From contig DBMP01000001.1 in assembly GCA_002298145.1 (NCBI GenBank), positions 79,650 through 143,649 on the forward strand: DNA of 64,000 nt. The letters run 5' to 3'. The notes beneath the pieces were generated by a model. It had not been told where the DNA came from. It did not search any database and was given only the letters and a program-made list of their open reading frames with translations. This document shows, in pieces, positions 16,779 through 25,359 of this stretch. The stretch's first letter is position 1; each line of letters starts with the position of its first letter. A program made the position numbers and the translations under genes. This DNA comes from Spartobacteria bacterium UBA695. GTDB taxonomy: Bacteria; Verrucomicrobiota; Verrucomicrobiia; Chthoniobacterales; Chthoniobacteraceae.

Positions 16779-19238
16779 TTGACGCCTTACTCAGAAAAAC
16801 GACTGCACGAGCTGGCCACTAAAGTAAAGGCCTTCGAAGCCACCGAGCCGGGCTCAACGCTCGCGAGCTACTTTGAGGAACACCTCGAGGCGCCCGGAGC
16901 CGTGCTGACGTGCGGAGGGGCGTTCGCCGCCGCGATTTCGCGCCAGGAATTCCTCGACGTCCTGGCCCAACCGCTCGGGCCGGGGATCTTCCTCCAACGC
17001 CCCCTCTCGGCCCTCGTCGAGCGCCCGGCGTACCGCCCGATGCTGATCCTCCCCGGCGACCTCTCCGCCGCCGACGCCCTTGCCCGCGCGATGGAACGCC
17101 CGGGAGCCCAGATGCACAGCCCGGTGCTGATCGAGGGAACCGGAGCCGTGGCCGACTTCCGCGCGCTCGTCGCCGCCACGCTGGAGGCCCATGACGCGAC
17201 CCGCCGGGAACTCGATGCCGAAACCGCCCGGCGCACCGGTCTGGAAGAGGCGCTCGCCGACGCCCGGCGGGAAACCAGCGAGATCCGGCTTTCCAAGAGC
17301 GAATTCCTTTCCACCGTCAGCCACGAAATCCGCACCCCGATGAACGGCGTCGTGGGGATGACGGGGCTGCTGCTTGAGTCGGGCATGCCGCCCCGGGAAC
17401 GCGAATACGCCCGCACGATCCAAAAAAGCGCCGCCCATTTGCTGGAAATCCTCAACGAATTCCTCGACTTCTCCAAAGCCGAAGCCCACGTCCTGACCCT
17501 CGACACCGTTGACTTTGACCTGCTCGGGGTCGTCGAGGACGTGACGGAGAAGTACGGCCCGCAGGCGGGCGAAAAGGGCATCGAGCTGGCGGAGTTCGTC
17601 GCCTCGACCGTGCCAACCCATCTCCGGGGCGACCCAGCGCGCCTCGGCCAGGTGCTCGATTACCTGGTGGGCAATGGGGTGAAGTTCACCACCCATGGCG
17701 AGGTAGTCGTGAGCGTTTCGCGCGAAACCGAGTCGGCGGACGACGTGCTGCTGCGCTTCGAAGTGCGCGATACCGGCATCGGCATTGCCCCGGAGGAGCG
17801 GGAGACCATTTTCGAGCCTTTCCGCCGGAACACCGACCCCTCCACCCGCAAGGTGGGCGGCGCGGGCCTCGGCCTGGCCATTTCCAAGGAAGTGGCGCAG
17901 CTCATGGGCGGCGAGATCGGCGTCCAGTGCCCGCCCGAAGGTGGCTCCCTCTTCTGGTTCACCGCCCGGTTCGAGAAACAGACGCGCATCCCGGAGAGCG
18001 CCACCGCGCCGCTCATGGACCTCTGCGGCGTGCGGGCGCTCATCGTGGATGACAACCCGACCAACCGGCACATCCTCCACTGCCAGCTCTCCTCCTGGCG
18101 CATGGTGCCCACCTGCGTCTCCAACGCTCGCGAGGCGCTCTCGACCCTCAAGCGGGCCCTGGACACCAAGCCCTTCGACGTGGCGCTCCTCGACATGCAG
18201 ATGCCCGAGACCAACGGCCTCGCGCTGGCCCGCGCCATTAAAGAGGACGCCGTCATGGCCTCCACCCGGCTCATCATTTTGACCTCCATGGGGCGCATCC
18301 CCCAACAGGATATCCGCAACGCGGGAGTCTCCGCCTGCCTGGTCAAACCTGTGAAGCAGTCGCTTCTCTACAACCAAATCGCCACCGTCGTCGCCCAGGA
18401 ACATGAGCGCACCGGCAGCGATGCCGCTTCGCCCTCTCCCATGAAACCCGTGCGCATCCTTGTTGCCGAAGATAACGTGATCAACCAGATCGTCACCTTG
18501 GGCCAGCTTGAGAAGCTCGGCTACAAGGGGGACTTGGCCGTCAACGGCCAGGAGGTGCTCTCCGCGCTGAGAAAGTACGATTACCCGATCATCCTGATGG
18601 ACTGCCAGATGCCGCTGATGGACGGCTACGAAGCCACGCGCCGCATCCGCGCCAACGAAGATCTGCCGCGCCAGCCGCGTATCATCGCCGTGACGGCCCA
18701 TGCCATGGCGGGCGACAGCGCCAAGTGCCTCGCGGCGGGCATGGACGACTACATCAGCAAGCCGGTAAAGCTCGAAGACCTCGCCTCCAAGCTCGCCCAC
18801 TGGGAGAACGCCCCCTCCGCAGGCGGGCCCACCACGGAGCCGCAACCGGCAGCCCCCCTGGCTTCGTCAGCCCCCGGGGAACCCGAGCCGCTCGACCGCG
18901 AACGGCTCGATACGCTCAAAACCCTCGACCCGGACAACAGCCTGGAATTTTACGGCAAGCTCCTGGAGACCTTCCTCAACAGCGCCGAGGCGGACTTCCG
19001 CGCCCTGCGCATGGCCATCGAGGAGCGGGCCTGGGAACGGGCGAAGAACAAGGCCCACTCGCTCAAGGGCTCCAGCCGCAACATGGGAGCCGACCGGATG
19101 GGCGAAATCTGTCAGGACATCGAAGCGCTCACCGCCCAGCCCGACCGGCTCGCCGAATTGCAAGCGGCCCTGGAACGGCTTGCCCGCGAGTTCAACCGCG
19201 TCTGCCAGCAAATCCACAAAGAACAAGCCACGCTCTAA
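16779..19238 (+). CDS. BarA-like hybrid sensor histidine kinase
   Basis: This 819-residue protein has, in order: an N-terminal input region (1-130, no clear membrane helix); a coiled linker; HisKA with phospho-His 181 in STVSHEIRTPMNG; HATPase with RFEVRDTGIGIAPEE and GGAGLGLAISKE; receiver 1 (about 412-535, Asp 471 in ALLDMQMPETNG); receiver 2 (about 565-680, Asp 608 in ILMDCQMPLMDGYEATRRIR); and an Hpt domain with His 760 in KAHSLKGSSRNMG. It is therefore a complete phosphorelay in one chain, probably soluble. The TTG start is weak. Another frame from ATG 16730 may encode the true N-terminus (see findings). No dedicated output regulator is adjacent. Confidence 0.92.
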   Translation: MTPYSEKRLHELATKVKAFEATEPGSTLASYFEEHLEAPGAVLTCGGAFAAAISRQEFLDVLAQPLGPGIFLQRPLSALVERPAYRPMLILPGDLSAADALARAMERPGAQMHSPVLIEGTGAVADFRALVAATLEAHDATRRELDAETARRTGLEEALADARRETSEIRLSKSEFLSTVSHEIRTPMNGVVGMTGLLLESGMPPREREYARTIQKSAAHLLEILNEFLDFSKAEAHVLTLDTVDFDLLGVVEDVTEKYGPQAGEKGIELAEFVASTVPTHLRGDPARLGQVLDYLVGNGVKFTTHGEVVVSVSRETESADDVLLRFEVRDTGIGIAPEERETIFEPFRRNTDPSTRKVGGAGLGLAISKEVAQLMGGEIGVQCPPEGGSLFWFTARFEKQTRIPESATAPLMDLCGVRALIVDDNPTNRHILHCQLSSWRMVPTCVSNAREALSTLKRALDTKPFDVALLDMQMPETNGLALARAIKEDAVMASTRLIILTSMGRIPQQDIRNAGVSACLVKPVKQSLLYNQIATVVAQEHERTGSDAASPSPMKPVRILVAEDNVINQIVTLGQLEKLGYKGDLAVNGQEVLSALRKYDYPIILMDCQMPLMDGYEATRRIRANEDLPRQPRIIAVTAHAMAGDSAKCLAAGMDDYISKPVKLEDLASKLAHWENAPSAGGPTTEPQPAAPLASSAPGEPEPLDRERLDTLKTLDPDNSLEFYGKLLETFLNSAEADFRALRMAIEERAWERAKNKAHSLKGSSRNMGADRMGEICQDIEALTAQPDRLAELQAALERLAREFNRVCQQIHKEQATL

Positions 19239-19288
19239 CCTCCCCCATTCCCCCAGCATTCCCCGCCCAGGGCCTTTCCGTATTTTGG

Positions 19289-19302
19289 GTATGACTCCAT
19301 AC
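19289..19302 (+). promoter_or_regulatory. Short inverted repeat upstream of the AraC gene
   Basis: GTATG-ACTC-CATAC forms a perfect 5-bp dyad 60 bases before the regulator's ATG. It could be an operator half-site pair, but nothing else supports it. Confidence 0.2.
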
Positions 19303-19361
19303 GTCGAAATCACATTCGGAGCTTTCAAAGCATACGAATCTCGTGTTCCCTCCTTCTTATT

Positions 19362-20294
19362 ATGCAGCCGATGAACGAGTTGATTAGCAAACTCCACTTG
19401 GCGGCGGCCCGCATCGAGCCACCCAAGAGCCACCTTTCCGGGCTCTGCCACCGCCAGGGGCTCTCGCCGGATAACGTGGTGCTCCATCACCGGTCCGGGC
19501 GGGAGGGGGAGCGGGAGACCGCGAACTTTCATCACCGCTTCGAGCTGGCCCTGGCGCTGGACAAAGGCGGCGCGGTGCGCATCGGCGAGGCGACCTTTCG
19601 GCTCGGCCCGGGCGAGTGTGCCCTGATCTTCCCCCATCAGTTTCACCACTACCAGAACGTATCGGAGAGCCCCGCCGAGTGGCTCTGCATTACCTTCGAC
19701 TTAAGCCATCCCCTGGCGGCCTCGGCGCTGCGGGACCGGCCCGTGGAGCTCGACGCCGAGGCGCTGCGCCTCGCGGAGTGCGTCATCGAGGGCTACCGCC
19801 GGGCGCTGCCGACCGATCCCCTGGGCGTCGCCTACCACCTCGCCCTCCTGCTGGCCCGGCTGATGGAGGCCGCATCGGTACCCAAGGAACGCCGCGCGGA
19901 GGCCGACTCCGCTGACGTGCGCGACGAGATCGTACGGAAAATCAACGCCTACGTGCGCCAAAACCTCCGCAACGCCCCCTCGCTGGAGGAGCTGGCCGGG
20001 AAGCTTGGCTATTCAGCTAGCCGCCTGAGGACGGTATTCCGGGACAAGCTCGGGGTAACCCTCGGGCTCTACATCCGCGAATCGCGGCTGGCGGAAGCGG
20101 CCCGCCTGCTCCTGACCACCGAGCGCACCGTCTCCGAGGTGGCCCGGGAGACCGGGTTCACCTCGCTTAACGCATTCTCGCGGGCGTTCGCAGCGTATTA
20201 CAAAATCGCCCCCAAATCCTACGCCCTGCACTTTGCCCCGCCGAAGGCAAAGGTACGGAATAAACCGGAAAAAGCAGGGGCTAAGAGGGCTTAG
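19362..20294 (+). CDS. AraC family transcriptional regulator
   Basis: This 310-residue protein has an N-terminal cupin-like sensor domain (about 30-140, RIGEATFRLGPGECALIFPHQFHHY). Its C-terminal AraC DNA-binding domain (about 190-295) has two helix-turn-helices: LEELAGKLGYSASRLRTVFRDKLG and TVSEVARETGFTSLNAFSRAFAAYYKIAPKSY. The tail is basic. A GH36 alpha-galactosidase lies 0.5 kb downstream on the same strand, so control of alpha-galactoside use, like MelR or RafR, is likely (inference). The ATG at 19362 has a second Met three codons later. Confidence 0.9.
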   Translation: MQPMNELISKLHLAAARIEPPKSHLSGLCHRQGLSPDNVVLHHRSGREGERETANFHHRFELALALDKGGAVRIGEATFRLGPGECALIFPHQFHHYQNVSESPAEWLCITFDLSHPLAASALRDRPVELDAEALRLAECVIEGYRRALPTDPLGVAYHLALLLARLMEAASVPKERRAEADSADVRDEIVRKINAYVRQNLRNAPSLEELAGKLGYSASRLRTVFRDKLGVTLGLYIRESRLAEAARLLLTTERTVSEVARETGFTSLNAFSRAFAAYYKIAPKSYALHFAPPKAKVRNKPEKAGAKRA

Positions 20295-20304
20295 AGCGAG
20301 GCGC

Positions 20305-20661
20305 TTAGGCCGCCGGGCCGGTCTTTTGGAGCGGCTTGGGCGTCACCTCGGAGCGGCCGATGAAGGTGGCGCCGTCCTCGATGATGAGGCGGGCGGACTT
20401 CAGGTCGCCGGTGAGGGTCGAGCCGGTCTTAAGCTCGCAGCGGTCCTCGACCGTCACGTTGGCCTGGACGCTTCCCTCCACGATGATCGACTTGGTCTTG
20501 ATCTCGCCTTGGATGTGGGCGTTTTCGCCGATCGTCAGGTGGCCTGGCGAGTGGATTTCCCCCTGGACTTTGCCGTTGATGTACAGATCGGTGCGAAAGG
20601 TGATCGTCCCGGTGATTTCGACGTCGGAGGAAAGCGAATTGGTAGGGTTGGGCGTGGGCAT
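20305..20661 (-). CDS. Bactofilin (polymer-forming cytoskeletal protein)
   Basis: This is a protein of about 118 residues. After a short Pro/Asn-rich head, the body is a repetitive beta-helix: VEITGTITFRTDLYINGKVQGEI, HLTIGENAHIQGEI, SIIVEGSVQANVTVEDRCEL and ARLIIEDGATFIGR. The roughly 17-residue periodicity is the bactofilin (DUF583) fold. These self-assemble without nucleotide at the membrane and scaffold cell-wall or morphology factors. The start at 20661 (MPTPNPTNS) is chosen over an upstream ATG whose translation is unlike the family. It lies opposite in strand to its two neighbours. Confidence 0.92.
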   Translation of the reverse strand: MPTPNPTNSLSSDVEITGTITFRTDLYINGKVQGEIHSPGHLTIGENAHIQGEIKTKSIIVEGSVQANVTVEDRCELKTGSTLTGDLKSARLIIEDGATFIGRSEVTPKPLQKTGPAA

Positions 20662-20802
20662 AAAATGGTGATGGGAGCATCCACGCGAATCCAATTCTGT
20701 CAAACACGGCTTTCAAATTCGGGCGCTCAAACAGTTCTGCCCTCCCGCAATGGCTTGCCTCGCATCGCGCCTTTCGCGTATCAAAGCACCCTCTCAAACG
20801 CC

Positions 20803-22989
20803 ATGATTACCTTTAAGGACTCTACTTTCCATCTGAGATCCCAGGCCACCAGCTATGTGCTGGCCATCGCCGCCTCCGGTGAGCTCGTCCACGCCTACTG
20901 GGGCGCAGCCCTCCGGGAACCGGAGGTGCTCCACCGCTTTAACCCGCACGATATCGCCTTTGCCCCGAGGCTTTTGCAGGACCGGGACGACCTGATCTTT
21001 TCGCTGGATACCACGCCCCGGGAATACCCCGACTACGGCCGGGGCGACTTCCGCTCGCCCGCCATCCAGGTGCAGACGGCCGACGGCTCGACCATCAGCG
21101 CGCTGCGCTACGTCAGCCACTCGATCCGCCCCGGTAAACCGGCACTGGAGGGGCTCCCTGCGACCTATGTGGAGGCCGACACCGAGGCCGATACGCTCGA
21201 AATCCTCCTGCGCGATGCCCTCACCGGCTTGGAGGTGGCCTTGAGCTACACCGTTTTCAATGAACTCGACGCCATCGCTCGCAGCGCGCGGTTCACCAAC
21301 AAGGGCAGCCAGCCCGTCCGGCTCCTGCGAGCGCTGAGCGCCAGCGTCGATCTGCCCGAAGCCGGGTTCGAGCTGCTCCAGCTCAGCGGCGCATGGGCCC
21401 GGGAGCGCCACGTCGCCCGCACGCCGCTGCGGTCGGGCATGCAGTCGCTGGAAAGCCGCCGGGGGGCGAGCAGTCACCAGCAGAACCCGTTCATCGCCCT
21501 CCTCGACCCCTCCGCCACGGAGGACACGGGCCGGGTCTACGGCATGAACCTCGTCTACAGCGGCAACTTTCTGGCCCAGGCCGAGGTCGATCAGCTCGCC
21601 ACCACGCGCATTTCCATCGGCATCAACCCGTTCGATTTCTCCTGGCTGCTGGAGCCGGGCGAGAGCTTCCAGACGCCGGAAGCCGTGCTGGTGTTCTCCT
21701 CCGAGGGCTTGAACGGCCTCTCGCAGCGCTACCACCGGCTCTACCGGACCCGCCTTTGCCGGGGCCTGTGGCGCGACAAGGTGCGCCCCATCCTGATCAA
21801 CAACTGGGAGGCCACCTACTTCGACTTCAACGCGGAGAAAATCGAGGCCATTGCCTCCACAGCGGGCGAGCTCGGCATCGAGCTTTTCGTTCTGGACGAC
21901 GGCTGGTTCGGCCACCGCAACGACGACTGCACTTCCCTGGGCGACTGGACGACCGACCTCAAAAAACTCCCCGCGGGCCTGCCCGACCTGGTGGGGCGCA
22001 TCAACGCCCGGGGGCTGCGCTTCGGCCTCTGGTTCGAGCCGGAGATGATCTCGCCCGATAGCGATCTCTACCGCGCCCACCCCGACTGGTGCCTGCACGT
22101 GGCCGGGCGCGACCGCACGGAGGGCCGCCAGCAGCTCGTGCTCGATTTCTCCCGACCGGAGGTTTGCGACGCGATCATTGAAAAAATCTCAGCCGTCCTG
22201 GCCTCGGCCCCGATCACCTACGTGAAGTGGGACATGAACCGGCACATGTCGGAGATCGGCTCAGCCTCGCTGCCGCCCGAGCGCCAGCGCGAAACGGCCC
22301 ACCGCTACATGCTGGGCCTCTACCGGGTGATGAGCGAGATCACGGGGCGCTTCCCAGAGGTGCTCTTCGAATCATGCTCCGGCGGCGGCGGGCGCTTCGA
22401 CCCGGGCATCCTCTTCTACATGCCGCAAACCTGGACCAGCGACGACTCGGACGCCGTCGAGCGGCTCAAAATTCAGTACGGCACCAGCATCGTCTACCCG
22501 GTCAGCGCCCAGGGAGCCCACGTCTCGGCCTGCCCGAACCACCAGGTGGGGCGCGTTACCTCGCTCGCCATGCGCGGCCACGTGGCGATGTCGGGGAACT
22601 TCGGCTACGAGCTGGACCTTAACCAGCTCACGCCCGAGGAGCGCGAGACGGTCCGGGCGCAAGTGGCCCTCTACAAGGACCTGCGCGGCGTGATCCAGAC
22701 CGGGACGTTCTACCGCCTGCGCAGCCCGTTCGAGGGAGGCGACGCGGCCTGGATGAGCGTGAGCGAAGACGGTTCGCGCGCGGTGGTCTTCTACTTCCAA
22801 GTGCTCGCGCAGCCCAACCCCGGCACGGCGCTCCTGCGGCTGCGGGGCCTCGATGCCGACCGCCGCTACCGCGTGGCGGAACTGGGCCGGAGCCTCGGCG
22901 GCGACGTGCTCATGAATGCGGGCCTGCGGGTGGACTTCCCCCACCCAGGCGATTTCCAGAGCCTCATCTGGCAGCTGGAACGCGAATAG
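20803..22989 (+). CDS. Alpha-galactosidase, GH36
   Basis: This 728-residue enzyme hydrolyses terminal alpha-1,6-galactose from melibiose or raffinose-type sugars. It has the N-terminal beta-sandwich and the (beta/alpha)8 barrel with FVLDDGWFGHRNDD. The catalytic nucleophile Asp is in YVKWDMNRHM, and the acid/base Asp is in TWTSDDSDAVERL after SCSGGGGRFDPGILFYMPQ. Length and motif order match GH36 subgroup I. An earlier in-frame start near 20233 is rejected because that stretch is antisense to the bactofilin gene; MITFKDSTFHL at 20803 is natural. No signal peptide is seen, so it is cytoplasmic. Its likely regulator is the AraC gene upstream. Confidence 0.93.
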   Translation: MITFKDSTFHLRSQATSYVLAIAASGELVHAYWGAALREPEVLHRFNPHDIAFAPRLLQDRDDLIFSLDTTPREYPDYGRGDFRSPAIQVQTADGSTISALRYVSHSIRPGKPALEGLPATYVEADTEADTLEILLRDALTGLEVALSYTVFNELDAIARSARFTNKGSQPVRLLRALSASVDLPEAGFELLQLSGAWARERHVARTPLRSGMQSLESRRGASSHQQNPFIALLDPSATEDTGRVYGMNLVYSGNFLAQAEVDQLATTRISIGINPFDFSWLLEPGESFQTPEAVLVFSSEGLNGLSQRYHRLYRTRLCRGLWRDKVRPILINNWEATYFDFNAEKIEAIASTAGELGIELFVLDDGWFGHRNDDCTSLGDWTTDLKKLPAGLPDLVGRINARGLRFGLWFEPEMISPDSDLYRAHPDWCLHVAGRDRTEGRQQLVLDFSRPEVCDAIIEKISAVLASAPITYVKWDMNRHMSEIGSASLPPERQRETAHRYMLGLYRVMSEITGRFPEVLFESCSGGGGRFDPGILFYMPQTWTSDDSDAVERLKIQYGTSIVYPVSAQGAHVSACPNHQVGRVTSLAMRGHVAMSGNFGYELDLNQLTPEERETVRAQVALYKDLRGVIQTGTFYRLRSPFEGGDAAWMSVSEDGSRAVVFYFQVLAQPNPGTALLRLRGLDADRRYRVAELGRSLGGDVLMNAGLRVDFPHPGDFQSLIWQLERE

Positions 22990-23003
22990 CCAAAACCAAA
23001 ATA

Positions 23004-23039
23004 AAAAAAGGCGCGTCCACTCTCGGACGCGCCTTTTTT
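23004..23039 (+). terminator. Bidirectional Rho-independent terminator between GH36 and glmM
   Basis: The stem GGCGCGTCC pairs with GGACGCGCC around the loop ACTCTC. It has A7 before and T6 after, so it can end transcription from both convergent genes. Confidence 0.92.
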
Positions 23040-23062
23040 CTAAAACCAATCTTTCCCAGCGG

Positions 23063-24451
23063 TTACGCGCCGATCTCCCGCACAATCGCCTCGGCAATCA
23101 AGTCCGCCCGGGCATTGATCTTCCCGGCATCGCGGCCTTCGATGAGGAGGCGGATCTTCGGCTCGGTGCCGGAGTAGCGCAGCAGGACGCGGCCCGCGCC
23201 GTCCAGCTCGGCCTCGGTATCCTTGACCATTTTGAGGACATCCGGGAGCTGCTCCAGGGGTCGCTTCTGGCGCACCTTGAGGTTGCGCTGGGCCTGCGGA
23301 TATTTGGAAAGGCAGCGCTTGAGCTCGCTGAGCGGCTTGCCGGTCTCGACCATGATGCGCAGGACTTGCAGCGCGCTCACGATGCCGTCGCCGGTGCTGG
23401 CGAAGTCGCGGAAAATCATATGCCCGCTCTGCTCGCCGCCGAGGTTGTAGTTGCCGCGCATCATCTCCTCGATAACGTAGCGGTCGCCCACCTGCGCGCG
23501 CAGCACCCGCCCGCCCGCCTGGGCGAGGGTTTCGTCGAGGCCGAAGTTGCTCATGATAGTGGCAACAAGCGTGTTCTCGACCAGCTCGCCTTTTTTGATC
23601 ATGTCGAGCGCGGCGATGGCCATGATCTCGTCGCCGTCGACGACCTCGCCTTTTTCGTCGCACAGCATCAAGCGGTCGGCGTCGCCGTCGTGGCTGATGC
23701 CCACGTGCGCGCCGACGTTCTTGACGGTCCGGGCGATTTCCTCCGGATGCGTGCTGCCGCAGTTGGCGTTGATGTTGCGGCCATTGGGGGCGTTATGAAT
23801 GACGTGCACCAGGGCCCCCAGCTCGCGCAGGATGCACGGCGAGGATTTGTAGGAAGCGCCGTTGGCACAGTCGAGCGCGACGTGGAGCCCCTCCAGCGTG
23901 AGGCCGCGAGGGAAGCTCGACTTGGCAAACTCGATGTAGCGGCCCAGCGCGTCGTCGATGCGCGTGGCGCGGCCGATGTGGTCGGCGATGGGCCGGATGG
24001 CCTCGATCTCGCCCGAGAAGACAAGGTTCTCGATGCGCGCCTCGATGGCGTCGTCGAGCTTGTAGCCGTCGTGCCGGAAGAACTTGATGCCGTTGTCCTC
24101 GTAGGGATTGTGCGAGGCGGAAAGGACGATGCCCGCGTCGGCCCGCAGTGAGCGGGTGATGTAGGCGACGCCCGGGGTGGGCAGCGGCCCGATCAAGAGC
24201 ACATCGACGCCGAGCGAGGTGATGCCCGCCACGAGCGCCGTCTCCAACATGTAGCCGGAGATGCGGGTATCCTTGCCAATGACGATCTTCGGGCGGCCCC
24301 CGAAGCCGTGAGGACGGCCATTGGGCTGGGCAAAAACGTGGGCTGCGGCGCGCCCAAGCTTGAGGGCGGTCTCGGCGGTTACGGGCTCGACGTTGGCCAC
24401 ACCACGCACGCCGTCGGTTCCGAAAATTTTGCGGGACTTAGGAGAGGACAT
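23063..24451 (-). CDS. glmM: Phosphoglucosamine mutase
   Basis: This 462-residue enzyme interconverts glucosamine-6-P and glucosamine-1-P for UDP-GlcNAc, peptidoglycan and LPS. The start, KIFGTDGVRGVAN, and the phosphoserine loop SASHNPYEDNGIKFF (phospho-Ser about residue 113) are diagnostic. DGDADRLMLCDEKG is the metal loop, GGEQSGHMIF reads the sugar, and RYSGTEPKIRLLIEG binds phosphate. It is the last gene of folP-cdaA-glmM, 20 bases after cdaA. Confidence 0.96.
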   Translation of the reverse strand: MSSPKSRKIFGTDGVRGVANVEPVTAETALKLGRAAAHVFAQPNGRPHGFGGRPKIVIGKDTRISGYMLETALVAGITSLGVDVLLIGPLPTPGVAYITRSLRADAGIVLSASHNPYEDNGIKFFRHDGYKLDDAIEARIENLVFSGEIEAIRPIADHIGRATRIDDALGRYIEFAKSSFPRGLTLEGLHVALDCANGASYKSSPCILRELGALVHVIHNAPNGRNINANCGSTHPEEIARTVKNVGAHVGISHDGDADRLMLCDEKGEVVDGDEIMAIAALDMIKKGELVENTLVATIMSNFGLDETLAQAGGRVLRAQVGDRYVIEEMMRGNYNLGGEQSGHMIFRDFASTGDGIVSALQVLRIMVETGKPLSELKRCLSKYPQAQRNLKVRQKRPLEQLPDVLKMVKDTEAELDGAGRVLLRYSGTEPKIRLLIEGRDAGKINARADLIAEAIVREIGA

Positions 24452-24471
24452 GGGGGGTGGAAAGCGGGGTT

Positions 24472-25359
24472 CTAGGGTTCATCGGGGTTGTATCGATCGT
24501 CTTTTTGATGAGGAACCAGAGGATGCTCGCGGCCAGAAGCGCCAGCAGCTTCGCCTCCCAGTTCTCCAGAATCAGATTCTTCATATTTCTCCAGAAGCAG
24601 TAATTGGCTTAAGCGCTTTTTGAATTCGTCGGGATCGAAATCGCGCTCGATGCGGCCCCGGTGGCAGATGGAGACGTTGCCGGTCTCTTCGCTGACGACG
24701 ATGGCAATGGCGTCGCTCTCCTCGGTGATGCCAAGGCCCGCGCGGTGACGCAGGCCCAGGTTGCGGTCGAGATCGTGCCGCTGGCTGACCGGGAAGATGC
24801 ACGCGGCGGCTAAAATGCGGTCGTTGCGCAGAATGAGCCCGCCATCGTGCAGCGGGGTCTTCGGATGGAAGATAGTAACGATCAGCTCCGTGGAGAGCTC
24901 GCTATCGACGGTCACGCCGCTCTCGGCAAAGGCATGGACATTCGACTCGCGCTCCAGGGCGATGAGCGCGCCGAGCTGGCGGTTGGAAAGTTCGAAGGCG
25001 GCCTCGGCCAGAACCTCGATGGTCTCGCGCTTCTGCGTGACGGTGGAGAAAATATGCTGGCTGCCCAGGGCCGCGAGCGCCCGCCGCAGCTCCGGCTGGA
25101 AGATGACCACGAGCGCCACGACCATGAAGGCCGTGAACGAGCGAATTAAGAAGTAAATGACCTGGAGCTTGAGGAGCTGCGAGACGAGCGTGAAGGTCAA
25201 GAGCAGCACGAGCAGGCCCGTGAGCACCTTCGCGCCGCGCGTGCCGCGAAAGTAAAGGTAGCTGTAGTAGATGGCCACCCAGAGGATGCCGATCTCGACG
25301 CCGGAGCGCCAGTTCTCATCCACGAACTCGAAGAGCGAAAATGCGAGCGTCGGTATCAT
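24472..25359 (-). CDS. cdaA: Diadenylate cyclase, CdaA type
   Basis: This 295-residue protein makes c-di-AMP from two ATP. Three N-terminal hydrophobic segments (about 20-37, 44-62 and 66-88) anchor it, then a DisA_N catalytic domain follows (about 100-250). The catalytic motifs are HPKTPLHDGGLIL (D172-G173-G174, where most family members have DGA) and LGLRHRAGLGI (R204-H205-R206). The C-terminus is an acidic, Gly-rich tail. It overlaps folP by 4 bases and precedes glmM. The family's usual regulator gene cdaR (YbbR) is not present here. Confidence 0.92.
   Translation of the reverse strand: MIPTLAFSLFEFVDENWRSGVEIGILWVAIYYSYLYFRGTRGAKVLTGLLVLLLTFTLVSQLLKLQVIYFLIRSFTAFMVVALVVIFQPELRRALAALGSQHIFSTVTQKRETIEVLAEAAFELSNRQLGALIALERESNVHAFAESGVTVDSELSTELIVTIFHPKTPLHDGGLILRNDRILAAACIFPVSQRHDLDRNLGLRHRAGLGITEESDAIAIVVSEETGNVSICHRGRIERDFDPDEFKKRLSQLLLLEKYEESDSGELGGEAAGASGREHPLVPHQKDDRYNPDEP

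Noticed and set aside
16854..18845. A 663-codon open frame on the minus strand
   Set aside because: It is exactly antisense to the hybrid kinase, whose domains are all recognised.
20233..20802. Longer N-terminus for the alpha-galactosidase
   Set aside because: This stretch is antisense to the bactofilin gene. Residues before MITFKDSTF are unlike GH36 proteins.
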